This document shows, piece by piece, positions 24,677 through 33,544 of a stretch of 64,000 nt of DNA; position 1 is the first letter of the stretch, and each line of letters opens with the position of its first letter. Source of the stretch: Candidatus Competibacter denitrificans Run_A_D11. Lineage in GTDB: Bacteria > Pseudomonadota > Gammaproteobacteria > Competibacterales > Competibacteraceae. The position numbers and the translations under genes are program-made. The notes beneath the pieces were generated by a model. That model did no database searches. It was given only the letters and a program-made list of their open reading frames with translations, and was not told where the DNA came from. The stretch covers positions 1-64,000 of the forward strand of contig NZ_CBTJ020000042.1 in assembly GCF_001051235.1 (NCBI RefSeq). Direction: 5' to 3'.

Positions 24677-24901
24677 ATGTCGCGTTTTTTTCGTCGTAAG
24701 AAGTTTTGCCGCTTCACCGCAGAGGGTGTCAAGGAGATCGACTATAAGGATATCGCCACCCTGAAAAACTACATCACTGAAACAGGCAAGATCGTACCAA
24801 GTCGCATTACCGGTACTAAAACCCGTTATCAGCGTCAGCTATCAGTCGCGATCAAGCGGGCGCGATTTCTCGCCCTGTTACCCTACTGCGACCGTCACTG
24901 A
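24677..24901 (+). CDS. rpsR: 30S ribosomal protein S18
   Basis: 74 residues, family-typical. [18 protein letters not shown], then [20 protein letters not shown] and ALLPYCDRH are the S18 signatures. It binds S6 on the platform of the 30S subunit, matching the neighbouring rpsF. Confidence 0.98.
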   Translation: MSRFFRRKKFCRFTAEGVKEIDYKDIATLKNYITETGKIVPSRITGTKTRYQRQLSVAIKRARFLALLPYCDRH

Positions 24902-24949
24902 CACTTGCGTTTACGTTAATCAGCCTGCTTAGCACTGGAAACGCTCACA

Positions 24950-25867
24950 GTGCGCTCGCTTGCTGCCTTCATCATGCGAGGCCGGGCTTCGGCGGCGCTG
25001 GTTGCCGCCAGCTCGGCGGTGCTGTTTTTGGTGTTTCCCCCCTTTTTGGTGGTATCGGGCGCGGCTATCGCCCTGGTGACCTTGCGTCAGGGAGCAACCG
25101 CAGGTATCGGGGTCATGGCCTTAGGCGGTCTAGCCGCCGTCGGCGTGGTTTCGCTGGCCTGGGGGGAGGCTTGGCCATTGGTGCGTATTCTGGTGCCCTG
25201 CTGGCTTGCCGTTTGGCTGCTGGCGCTGGTGCTGCGTGAGACCGTATCACTGTCCCGGATGTTTCATGCGGCCGCTGCTTTAGGGGTGGTGGGATTACTC
25301 GGTTTTTATTTCGCCTTGGGCGATCCTACGATTTGGTGGCCTAATGTGCTGGAAAACATCCGACGTGGGTTGTCGGGTGCGGCTGCGGGGGGCGCCATGG
25401 CCGATGGTGCGGGGCTGGACGATTTATTGGTGATGCTCAAGGGTTGGGCGCCGTATCTGCCAGGCCAGGTGATCAGCGCGTTGTTGTGGCTGGTCTTGGC
25501 CGCCGTGTTATTGGGCCGTTGGTGGCAGGCTACCCTGTTCAATCCGGGCGGCTTTCGGGCCGAGTTTCATGTCATGCGTCTGGGCCGGCCTCTGGCGCTA
25601 TTCACCTTGGCGGTATTTGGGATCGGGGTGCTGGCGGGTTGGCCACCGCTGAGCAATGTCGCGCTGATTTTGGGGGCATTGTATACCATCCAGGGGATCG
25701 CACTGGTTCATGCGATTTTGTTTAAATTGCAGCTCTCACCCGCGTGGCTGGTGCTGTTTTATCTACTGCTCGTCCCGCTGTTGTCGCAAGCGGTGATGGC
25801 ATTGGGCGTCGCCGATGCCTGGGCCGATTTCCGACAGCGGATTCGGCCGCGCTCAAGCAAACATTAA
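24950..25867 (+). CDS. DUF2232 polytopic membrane protein
   Basis: 305 residues from GTG 24950; ATG 24974 is an alternative and neither has a strong ribosome site. About eight hydrophobic segments are visible. Its place between rpsR and rplI is where gammaproteobacteria keep a DUF2232/YybS-like protein of unknown function. The short spacing to rplI (19 bp) suggests co-transcription. No catalytic motif is seen. Confidence 0.85.
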   Translation: MRSLAAFIMRGRASAALVAASSAVLFLVFPPFLVVSGAAIALVTLRQGATAGIGVMALGGLAAVGVVSLAWGEAWPLVRILVPCWLAVWLLALVLRETVSLSRMFHAAAALGVVGLLGFYFALGDPTIWWPNVLENIRRGLSGAAAGGAMADGAGLDDLLVMLKGWAPYLPGQVISALLWLVLAAVLLGRWWQATLFNPGGFRAEFHVMRLGRPLALFTLAVFGIGVLAGWPPLSNVALILGALYTIQGIALVHAILFKLQLSPAWLVLFYLLLVPLLSQAVMALGVADAWADFRQRIRPRSSKH

Positions 25868-25886
25868 AGTCTCTTTGGAGTGATTG

Positions 25887-26336
25887 ATGGACATCATTTT
25901 GCTGGAAAAAATCACCAACCTCGGCGCGCTGGGCGACCGGGTGAAAGTCAAGCCGGGTTATGCCCGCAATTTCCTGATTCCTACTGGCAAAGCCACTGAG
26001 GCGACCCCGGCCAATCTGGCCCGCTTTGAGGCGCGCCGTGCCGAGTTGGAGCGCGCTGCCGCCAATGCCCTGTCTACGGCGCAAACCCGCGCCGCGCAAC
26101 TGGCCGAGCTGATCGTCACGCTCTCAGTGAAAACCGGTAGCGAAGGCCGGCTGTTTGGCTCGGTCAATGCTGCTGATATCGCCGGTGCTGTGGCGGCGGC
26201 CGGGATTGAGCTACAGAAACAGGAAGTGCGGCTACCGGCCGGCTCGATTCGCCAGATCGGCGAATACGATGTGGATCTCCATTTGCATAACGAAGTCAAG
26301 AGCCAAATTCGGGTCAACGTCATCGCCGAAGCTTGA
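25887..26336 (+). CDS. rplI: 50S ribosomal protein L9
   Basis: 149 residues from ATG 25887, with TGGAGTG upstream. [19 protein letters not shown] and [16 protein letters not shown] are the N-terminal RNA-binding signature. A long central helix and the C-terminal domain ([16 protein letters not shown]) follow. Confidence 0.98.
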   Translation: MDIILLEKITNLGALGDRVKVKPGYARNFLIPTGKATEATPANLARFEARRAELERAAANALSTAQTRAAQLAELIVTLSVKTGSEGRLFGSVNAADIAGAVAAAGIELQKQEVRLPAGSIRQIGEYDVDLHLHNEVKSQIRVNVIAEA

Positions 26337-26498
26337 TCCTCGTTTTGGCGGAACATCCGCGCCGGGTTGCGCTAGACTAAAGCTGTTCCCCGCGCGGCTA
26401 GCCCACATACCGCAGCCTTGGCAGGGAGCTTGGAGGCCGTACCGCAGGAGAGCCACTGCGGACGGCGGATCACCGGTTTCATTCCGAGAGTTCCGTCA

Positions 26499-28001
26499 TT
26501 GCACCCCGTCACCCCGTTTCCCAATCGAAAGGATACCGCTGCGGAAGCACTGCGGGTGCCGCCGCACTCGCTTGAAGCCGAACAGGCAGTGCTGGGCGGT
26601 CTGATGCTGGATGGCACGACCTGGGATCAGATCGCCGACCGTCTGGACGAAAGTGATTTTTATCGCAATGATCACCGTCTAATTTTTCGAGCGATCCGCC
26701 ACCTCTCGGAAAACGGCAAGCCGTTCGATTTTTTGACGCTCGCCGACTGGCTGGAAGACAACAACCAGTTGGAGGATGCCGGCGGCTTACCTTATCTGGG
26801 CGTGCTGGTACGAGATGCGCTGAGCGCCGCCAACGTGCGCGCCTATGGCGACATTGTGCGTGAGCGTGCGATCCGTCGCGATATGATCCGCATCGCCACC
26901 GAGATGGCCGACAGCGCCTATGACCCCAAAGGGCGTGACAGCAAGCAACTGCTCGACGATGCCGAGAAACGGGTGTTCGCTATCGCCGAACACGGCCTGC
27001 GTACCCAGCAGGGATTCAGTAATATCAAGGAGTTGTTGACGCGCACGGTCGAGCGGATTGATCTTTTATTCCAGTGTGATAACCCCATCACCGGCATTCC
27101 GACCGGTTGGCCCGATTTCGACGAAAAAACCGCCGGTCTGCAACGGGGTGATCTGATTGTGATCGCCGGGCGACCCTCCATGGGTAAAACGGCCTTTGCG
27201 ATGAACATCGCCGAATTTGCGGCGATCCAGGCGAAATGCCCGGTTGCGGTCTTCAGCATGGAAATGCCGGCCGAGAGTATTATCATGCGCCTGCTGTCCT
27301 CGCTGGGCCGAATCGATCAGCACAAAGTCCGTACCGGTCGCTTGGATGATGAAGATTGGCCGCGGGTGACCTCGGCCGTCACCATGCTGTCAGAGGCCCG
27401 GCTGTTTATCGATGACAGCTCCAATCTCAGCCCGAATGATCTGCGCGCGCGCGCCCGGCGTCTGCACCGTCAGGAAGGGCAACTGGGGTTGATCGTGGTC
27501 GATTATCTGCAATTGATGCAAGTGCCCGGCACCAACGAGAATCGGGCTACCGAAGTGTCCGAGATTTCCCGCTCGCTCAAAGCGTTGGCCAAGGAGTTGG
27601 CGGTGCCGGTACTGGCGCTCTCCCAGCTCAACCGCACCTTGGAGCAGCGCGGCGATAAGCGGCCGATCATGTCGGACTTGCGGGAATCGGGCGCTATTGA
27701 ACAAGACGCCGATCTGATCTGCTTCATTTACCGCGATGAAGTTTATAACCCCGACAGCCCGGACAAGCGCAAGGCCGAAATCATCATCGCCAAGCAGCGC
27801 AATGGCCCCATCGGCATGGTGCCTCTCACCTTCATGGGCCAATACACTCGTTTCGAAAGCTATGCTTCCGAATCCCATCCAGTGAGCACCAAGCATTTGC
27901 CAAATCCAGCGGGCAATCCGAAATCCAGGGGCGGTCCCGCGCAAGCACCCGCCCATCCGGGCGGACGCCCAGCCCCAGCCCCAACCGGCAGTGGCGACTA
28001 G
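26499..28001 (+). CDS. dnaB: Replicative DNA helicase
   Basis: About 500 residues. The start is uncertain: TTG 26499 gives HPVTPFPNRKDT, close to family N-termini, while the frame stays open to TTG 26418 with sequence unlike the family. The N-terminal domain has PPHSLEAEQAVLGGLMLD. The RecA-like motor has Walker A GRPSMGKTAF, VDYLQLM (Walker B) and the C-terminal SDLRESGAIEQDADLI. The hexamer unwinds DNA at the fork. A Pro/Gly/Ala-rich tail of about 35 residues is extra. The next gene, radA, begins 79 bp later. Confidence 0.95.
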   Translation: MHPVTPFPNRKDTAAEALRVPPHSLEAEQAVLGGLMLDGTTWDQIADRLDESDFYRNDHRLIFRAIRHLSENGKPFDFLTLADWLEDNNQLEDAGGLPYLGVLVRDALSAANVRAYGDIVRERAIRRDMIRIATEMADSAYDPKGRDSKQLLDDAEKRVFAIAEHGLRTQQGFSNIKELLTRTVERIDLLFQCDNPITGIPTGWPDFDEKTAGLQRGDLIVIAGRPSMGKTAFAMNIAEFAAIQAKCPVAVFSMEMPAESIIMRLLSSLGRIDQHKVRTGRLDDEDWPRVTSAVTMLSEARLFIDDSSNLSPNDLRARARRLHRQEGQLGLIVVDYLQLMQVPGTNENRATEVSEISRSLKALAKELAVPVLALSQLNRTLEQRGDKRPIMSDLRESGAIEQDADLICFIYRDEVYNPDSPDKRKAEIIIAKQRNGPIGMVPLTFMGQYTRFESYASESHPVSTKHLPNPAGNPKSRGGPAQAPAHPGGRPAPAPTGSGD

Positions 28002-28079
28002 AAGAAGAGAGATGAATTCTTTGCCGAGCGCTATTTGGCGGTTTGGCCGAGCGCCAAGCATCCTGTGCGGTATCTACCG

Positions 28080-29456
28080 ATGACCGGTAAGGGGCGTGTT
28101 GTCTACGTCTGCACCGAGTGTGGCGCACAAGCCAGCAAATGGTCGGGCCAGTGCGGAGATTGCGCCGCATGGAATACACTTCAGGAAACCATTGCTCCGC
28201 CTATCGCCCCGAAAGGGGGAATAAAACCAGCCGGTTATGCTGGCCCGGCCGCTGCCGCAGAAGTGCGGGTTTTGGCCGAGGTCAACGCCACAGCCGAAAT
28301 TCGCCAGTCCTGCGGTAACGCTGAACTGGATCGGGTGCTGGGCGGGGGACTGGTCAACGGCTCAGTGACACTGATCGGTGGTGATCCGGGTATCGGCAAA
28401 TCCACGCTGCTGTTGCAGGTGTTGACCGATCTGGCCGCACGGGATCGGACGCTGTACGTCAGCGGCGAGGAATCTCCCCAGCAAATCAGCCTGCGTGCCC
28501 AGCGTTTACAATTACCCCGCGACCGAGTGCGGCTATTGCCGGAAATTTGCGTCGAGCGAATTCTGGCCATTGCCGAGAGCGAGCGGCCGCAAGCCATGGT
28601 CATCGATTCGATTCAAACGGTATTCACCGAGCGACTGCAATCGGCGCCAGGCTCGGTGGCCCAGGTGCGGGAAAGTGCGGCCCAACTGGTGCGTTTCGCC
28701 AAAGCCAGCGACACGGCGCTGTTCCTGGTGGGGCATGTGACCAAGGAAGGGGCTATCGCTGGGCCGCGGGTACTGGAACACATGGTCGATACCGTGCTGT
28801 ATTTTGAAGGCGATCCCGGTGGCCGGTTGCGGGTGTTGCGGGCGGTGAAGAACCGTTATGGCCCGGTCAACGAACTGGGCGTGTTCGCGATGACCGAGCG
28901 GGGCTTGAAGGAAGTCAATAATCCGTCGGCGATTTTTCTATCACGCCATGAAACGCCAGTGGCGGGTAGTGTGATTATGGTGACCCGCGAGGGAACCCGG
29001 CCGCTGCTGGTGGAGATTCAAGCCCTGGTCGATGAGTGCCATGGCGGCAATCCCCGACGGGTGACACTGGGCCTAGAGCAAAACCGTCTGGCCATGCTGT
29101 TGGCGGTGTTGCACCGCCACGGTGGGGTGGCGATGTACGATCAGGATGTCTACGTCAATGCGGTGGGCGGAGTGCGAATCAACGAGACGGCGGCTGATTT
29201 GGCGGTGCTGCTGGCGGCGCTGTCCAGCTTTCGTGACCGGCCGTTACCGATTGATCTGGTGGTGTTTGGTGAGGTGGGGCTTGCCGGCGAAATCCGCCCG
29301 GTTCCCAATGGTGAAGAGCGGTTGCGGGAAGCAGCCAAGCATGGTTTCAAGCAAGCGATTGTCCCCCGCGCCAATCTGCCTCGGCGTGGTGATCGGCTGG
29401 AGGGTTTGACGATGAGGGGGGTCAATCGCTTGGCCGAGGTGCTGGGAAATTTTTAA
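28080..29456 (+). CDS. radA: DNA repair protein RadA/Sms
   Basis: 458 residues from ATG 28080 (E. coli RadA 460); the frame extends to 28035 without family resemblance. The zinc finger has Cys11, Cys14, Cys25 and Cys28. Walker A is GGDPGIGKST, the RadA-specific motif is KNRYG, and the Lon-like C-terminal domain closes the protein. It promotes branch migration in recombination. The stop codon overlaps cobU (TAATG), so an unrelated cobalamin operon is coupled to it. Confidence 0.96.
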   Translation: MTGKGRVVYVCTECGAQASKWSGQCGDCAAWNTLQETIAPPIAPKGGIKPAGYAGPAAAAEVRVLAEVNATAEIRQSCGNAELDRVLGGGLVNGSVTLIGGDPGIGKSTLLLQVLTDLAARDRTLYVSGEESPQQISLRAQRLQLPRDRVRLLPEICVERILAIAESERPQAMVIDSIQTVFTERLQSAPGSVAQVRESAAQLVRFAKASDTALFLVGHVTKEGAIAGPRVLEHMVDTVLYFEGDPGGRLRVLRAVKNRYGPVNELGVFAMTERGLKEVNNPSAIFLSRHETPVAGSVIMVTREGTRPLLVEIQALVDECHGGNPRRVTLGLEQNRLAMLLAVLHRHGGVAMYDQDVYVNAVGGVRINETAADLAVLLAALSSFRDRPLPIDLVVFGEVGLAGEIRPVPNGEERLREAAKHGFKQAIVPRANLPRRGDRLEGLTMRGVNRLAEVLGNF

Positions 29457-29974
29457 TGAAAGAGTTCGTTTTAGGCGGTGCCCGTTCGGGCAAAAGCGCG
29501 TTCGCCCAGCGTAGGGCGCTGGAGAGTGGCTTACAGGTCATTTATTTCGCCACTGCCGAAGTGGGTGACGCGGAAATGGCCGAGCGTATTGCCCGGCATC
29601 GCGCCGAACGGCCCGCTGAGTGGGGCTTGGTCGAGGAACCGCTGGATCTTGCGGGTGCGCTGCGCCGCTACGCTGCCCCAACTCATTGTCTTCTGGTCGA
29701 TTGTCTTACCCTGTGGCTTTGCAACTTGCTGGCTGCCGGAGAGGATCGGCTGCACGCCGAGACCACCGCTTTGCTGACCACGTTGGCCGATTTGCCTGGT
29801 CAAGTGCTGTTGGTCAGCAATGAGGTCGGGCAGGGCATCGTTCCAGACAACCCGCTCGCCCGACAATTTCGTGATGAAGCCGGGCGCCTGCATCAGGCGG
29901 TCGCTAGCCGCTGCGACCGCGTGATCTTCGTGGTGGCCGGCCTGCCTCTTACCCTCAAGGATCATGTCGCATGA
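29456..29974 (+). CDS. cobU: Adenosylcobinamide kinase / adenosylcobinamide-phosphate guanylyltransferase
   Basis: 172 residues. It phosphorylates adenosylcobinamide and transfers GMP to it in the nucleotide-loop assembly of cobalamin. The P-loop GGARSGKS occupies residues 7-14, and [10 protein letters not shown] and [11 protein letters not shown] follow as in CobU/CobP. It overlaps both neighbours (radA by 1 bp, cobT by 4 bp). Confidence 0.95.
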   Translation: MKEFVLGGARSGKSAFAQRRALESGLQVIYFATAEVGDAEMAERIARHRAERPAEWGLVEEPLDLAGALRRYAAPTHCLLVDCLTLWLCNLLAAGEDRLHAETTALLTTLADLPGQVLLVSNEVGQGIVPDNPLARQFRDEAGRLHQAVASRCDRVIFVVAGLPLTLKDHVA

Positions 29975-31029
29975 GCCTTTCCTGGTATGACAATCCGGCT
30001 GCCAGTCTTGACCAGAAAACGCTGGCCGCCGCCCGCGAACGCCAGTCGCAATTAACCAAGCCGCCTGGCTCACTGGGGCGCCTGGAGGAAATCGGTATCA
30101 CGCTGGCGGCCATGCAGGCAACCCAGCACCCACGCATCGATAAGGTTTGGATCAGTGTATTTGCTGGTGATCACGGCGTGACTGCGGAAGGCGTATCGGC
30201 CTTTCCCCAAGCCGTTACTGCTGAGATGGTCCGCAATTTTTCTGCTGGTGGCGCGGCGATCAGCGTCTTGGCTGGCGAATGGAATGCGCGGCTGGAAGTG
30301 GTGAATGTGGGTACGGTGGCCGAGTTGGAGGAATTGCTGGGCGTGATGGATGCCCGCGTTGGGCCGGGTACGGCCAATTTCGTTTCCCAGCCGGCAATGA
30401 CCGACGAGCAATTGCAAGAGGCATTAAACGCGGGTCGTGCTGCCGCCGAACGCTGTGCGATCAATGGCGCGCAATTGTTTATCGGCGGTGAAATGGGCAT
30501 CGGCAATACCACCAGCGCGGCGGCGGTCGGTTGTTGCCTGTTGGCGCTACCCGCTGACCGATTGGCCGGCCCCGGCACCGGTTTGGATGCCGTGGGTGTC
30601 AATCACAAGGCGCAGGTGATCGAGCGGGCGCTCGCCCATCATCGCCAGGATGGCTCGCTCCAGGATCGACCACTGGCCGCGCTGCGGTGCTTGGGTGGTT
30701 TCGAGATCGCTGCCTTGACGGGTGCTTATGTGCGCTGCGGTCAACTGGGCGTGCCGGTCCTGGTGGATGGGTTTATCACCACTGTCGCCGCATTGGTGGC
30801 GGTGCGGCTGCGCCCGGAATTGGCGGCGTGGTTGTGGTATGCGCACTGTTCTGCCGAGCCAGGCCACCGTGGTTTGTTAGAAGCGCTGGCGGCCAGACCG
30901 CTGCTTGATTTGGGAATGCGGCTTGGTGAAGCGAGCGGTGCGGCGGTGGCGATGCCCATTCTGCGCGCTGCTGCTGCCTTACACGCCCGAATGGCCACCT
31001 TTGCCGAGGCGGGGGTATCGCAGGGATGA
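29971..31029 (+). CDS. cobT: Nicotinate-nucleotide-dimethylbenzimidazole phosphoribosyltransferase
   Basis: 352 residues. It makes alpha-ribazole phosphate from the lower-ligand base. [30 protein letters not shown] (active-site region) and SAEPGH are family signatures. It overlaps cobU (ATGA) and cobC by 4 bp each. Confidence 0.96.
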   Translation: MSLSWYDNPAASLDQKTLAAARERQSQLTKPPGSLGRLEEIGITLAAMQATQHPRIDKVWISVFAGDHGVTAEGVSAFPQAVTAEMVRNFSAGGAAISVLAGEWNARLEVVNVGTVAELEELLGVMDARVGPGTANFVSQPAMTDEQLQEALNAGRAAAERCAINGAQLFIGGEMGIGNTTSAAAVGCCLLALPADRLAGPGTGLDAVGVNHKAQVIERALAHHRQDGSLQDRPLAALRCLGGFEIAALTGAYVRCGQLGVPVLVDGFITTVAALVAVRLRPELAAWLWYAHCSAEPGHRGLLEALAARPLLDLGMRLGEASGAAVAMPILRAAAALHARMATFAEAGVSQG

Positions 31030-31631
31030 GCGTGTTTACCACCGTGGATTTATTGCGGCACGGCGAGCCTGAAGGAGGCCAAAAATTTCGGGGTGCCATC
31101 GACGATCCTTTGAGCGCGCTCGGTTGGGAGCAGATGCGCACAGCGGTGGGTAACTACCAGGCTTGGGATGCAGTGATCAGTTCACCCTTGATTCGCTGCG
31201 CCGCGTTTGCTCGTGAGCTGACTGGCCGGATTGATAAGCCCTTGACGATAACCGGTGGCTTCAGTGAACTGAGTTTCGGCATCTGGGAGGGACGGGCTGT
31301 TGCCGAGGTCAATGCAGCCGATGCGCAAGCGCTAGGCCAATTTTGGCGTGATCCAGTCGGTCATCCCATCCCGCAAGGTGAACCGGTTGCCGATTTCGAC
31401 CGGCGGATCGGCGCGGCTTGGGATGGTCTGTTGCGAGATTATCAGGGCCAGCATGTGTTACTGGTTGCGCACGGTGGTGTTATCCGCATGATCCTCCGCC
31501 GGCTACTGGATATGCCTTTGCACCGCATTTGGCGGATTGAAGTCCCCTATGCCGCGATCAGCCGGATTCGTCGGCATTGTGATCCCGAAGCCGAGCCGCA
31601 TTTAGTCTTCCATAACGGTCATTTGGCATGA
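31026..31631 (+). CDS. cobC: Alpha-ribazole phosphatase (histidine phosphatase family)
   Basis: 201 residues. It removes the phosphate from alpha-ribazole 5'-phosphate. The N-terminal [11 protein letters not shown] carries the catalytic [11 protein letters not shown] and [10 protein letters not shown] supply the other active-site Glu and His. It overlaps cobT and cobS by 4 bp each, which fixes its role among the histidine phosphatases. Confidence 0.93.
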   Translation: MSVFTTVDLLRHGEPEGGQKFRGAIDDPLSALGWEQMRTAVGNYQAWDAVISSPLIRCAAFARELTGRIDKPLTITGGFSELSFGIWEGRAVAEVNAADAQALGQFWRDPVGHPIPQGEPVADFDRRIGAAWDGLLRDYQGQHVLLVAHGGVIRMILRRLLDMPLHRIWRIEVPYAAISRIRRHCDPEAEPHLVFHNGHLA

Positions 31632-32383
31632 TTCGCGCCTTCATTCTGGCGCTGCAATTGCTCACCCGTTTACCGGTACCGCTGACAGGTCTACCGCCAC
31701 GCCCCGAGGAATTGGGGCTTTCGGTGGTTTTTTTCCCGGTGGTTGGCCTTTTGCTTGGCGCATTGCTGGCCGGATTGCACACTGTGCTGTGGTTAGCCGA
31801 CCCCGGTGTGCTGGCAGGGTTGGTGTTGACCGCATGGGTACTGTTGACGGGCGGCTTGCATCTGGATGGCTTGGCCGATACGGCCGATGCCTGGATCGGT
31901 GGGCAGGGCCAGCGGGAACGAACCTTGGAAATCATGAAGGACCCGCGCAGCGGCCCTATTGCCATCGTCGCGGTCGGATTGGTTTTGCTCAATAAATTTA
32001 CTGCACTACAAGTGCTGCTGGCCGGCGATGCCCGCGTGATCCTGGTATTAACGCCAATCTTGGCGCGTGCGCTGATGGTTTTGTTGTTAGTCACGACGCC
32101 TTATATCCGGCCTGAGGGACTGGGTTCGCCTTATGCACGCTATTTGCCCCGCGTAAGCTGTGGCTTGCTGGTGCTGGTGATCGCGGTGAGCACCCTGGTT
32201 CTGCTTCAGTGGCAGGGTGGGGTGTTGCTCGGTATTTTGGGGTTGAGCTTTCTTGCTATTCGTCTGGCGTTGATGCACCGACTGGGTGGTGTAACCGGGG
32301 ATACCTTGGGCGCAGCCTGTGAACTGGCCGAGACCATCATTTTATTGACCTTGGTGCTCGTGACGGATTTAGAGCTTTTCTAG
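31628..32383 (+). CDS. cobS: Adenosylcobinamide-GDP ribazoletransferase (cobalamin synthase)
   Basis: 251 residues, polytopic (five to seven segments). It joins AdoCbi-GDP and alpha-ribazole at the inner membrane. LQLLTRLPVP and the metal-binding GGLHLDGLADTADAW, followed by MKDPRSGPIA, are the CobS signatures. It is the last gene of the radA-cobUTCS run. No cobalamin riboswitch was seen upstream of cobU, and no corrin-ring genes are present, so the run serves salvage or late assembly. Confidence 0.95.
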   Translation: MIRAFILALQLLTRLPVPLTGLPPRPEELGLSVVFFPVVGLLLGALLAGLHTVLWLADPGVLAGLVLTAWVLLTGGLHLDGLADTADAWIGGQGQRERTLEIMKDPRSGPIAIVAVGLVLLNKFTALQVLLAGDARVILVLTPILARALMVLLLVTTPYIRPEGLGSPYARYLPRVSCGLLVLVIAVSTLVLLQWQGGVLLGILGLSFLAIRLALMHRLGGVTGDTLGAACELAETIILLTLVLVTDLELF

Positions 32384-32433
32384 ACTTTGCGGGACGATAC
32401 GCGAGTTGCAACCCTTGCCCCTGAATATCATAA

Positions 32434-32453
32434 ATATTAGACTAAGCTAATAT
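32434..32453 (+). promoter_or_regulatory. Operator-like dyad upstream of the RND efflux operon
   Basis: ATATTAG-ACTAAG-CTAATAT is a perfect inverted repeat with 7-bp arms in an AT-rich stretch 29 bp before the first gene. The form fits an ArsR- or TetR-type operator. No regulator gene is adjacent. Confidence 0.45.
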
Positions 32454-32482
32454 ATTAATATTCTGGTTTGGAAGATTGCTTG

Positions 32483-33544
32483 ATGCTCATGTCACATCGC
32501 CCCGCGTTTTTAATATGGAGCCTGCTGAGCCTGGTGTCAGCGGGTAGCACCGGCGCCGAACTGCCCTTTCCCGTCGCTGAAGCGAAAATGCAAACCCTGC
32601 CCGACGAGCAGATTCTTGATGGCGTCGTTGAGGCGGTGAACCAGAGCACGGTGTCCGCGCAAACGGCCGGTCGAGTCGAAAACATCATGGTCGATGTCAA
32701 CGACTACGTGCCGCAAGGTGCACCGATCATCCGCATCCGCAATATCGAGCAGCGCGCAGGCTTGGAGCAGGCGCAGGCCAATCTGCGGGAAACTCAATCC
32801 CGTTTCCTGGAGGCCGAAGCCGATTACAACCGCGTTCGCAGCGTATACGAGAAAAAAGTCGTCACTAAAGCCCAGATGGATGCGTCCACCGCCAGCTTGG
32901 CCGCCGCCAAGGCGCGACTGGAAGCGGCGCAGGCGGGCGTTTCTCAGGCTAAGGAATCGTTGGGCTATACCACCATCAATGCGCCTTATAGCGGTATCGT
33001 GCTGCAACGGCATGTCCAACTGGGTGAAACCGTGCAGCCCGGCAAGCCGCTGATGACCGGTTTCTCGCTGGATGAATTGCGGGTGGTGGCCAATGTGCCA
33101 CAGCGCCTGATCGTGCCGGTGCGCAAATACAAACAGGCGCGGGTGTTACCTCCGAATGGTGGCAAAGGCATCGCCGCCGAAAAATTGACCTTTTTCCCCT
33201 ATGCCGATCCGCAGAGCAATGTGTTCAAGGTGCGGATCTCTCTGCCCCGAAAGACCGAAGGATTCTATCCTGGCATGTTCGTCAAAGCCGCGTTTCAGGT
33301 CGGAGAAGCCAGCGGCTTGACCGTGCCGCGTCAGGCGCTGGTGCAACGGGGGGAGGTCAGCGGTGTTTATGTAGTACGCGACGGCAAGCCGCGCTTGCGG
33401 CAGGTGCGTCCCGGTCGGATGGATGCGGAAACAGTGGAGATTCTGGCCGGGTTGGACGCCGGTGAGCCGGTGGCGCTGGACCCCGTTCAGGCTGGTGTCT
33501 ATCTGAAGGAACAAAGTGCAGCGGATGGCGGAGCCGGGAAATGA
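32483..33544 (+). CDS. RND efflux periplasmic adaptor subunit (HlyD/AcrA family)
   Basis: 353 residues from ATG 32483, with GGAAG eight bases upstream; the frame extends to 32468. A signal peptide ends near GSTGAEL. The lipoyl-like part (VNQSTVSAQTAGRVENI), a coiled-coil hairpin (about residues 85-150), the beta-barrel (INAPYSGIVLQRHVQLGE) and the membrane-proximal domain follow family order. It links the pump to an outer-membrane channel, which is not encoded here. It overlaps the pump gene by 4 bp. Confidence 0.93.
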   Translation: MLMSHRPAFLIWSLLSLVSAGSTGAELPFPVAEAKMQTLPDEQILDGVVEAVNQSTVSAQTAGRVENIMVDVNDYVPQGAPIIRIRNIEQRAGLEQAQANLRETQSRFLEAEADYNRVRSVYEKKVVTKAQMDASTASLAAAKARLEAAQAGVSQAKESLGYTTINAPYSGIVLQRHVQLGETVQPGKPLMTGFSLDELRVVANVPQRLIVPVRKYKQARVLPPNGGKGIAAEKLTFFPYADPQSNVFKVRISLPRKTEGFYPGMFVKAAFQVGEASGLTVPRQALVQRGEVSGVYVVRDGKPRLRQVRPGRMDAETVEILAGLDAGEPVALDPVQAGVYLKEQSAADGGAGK

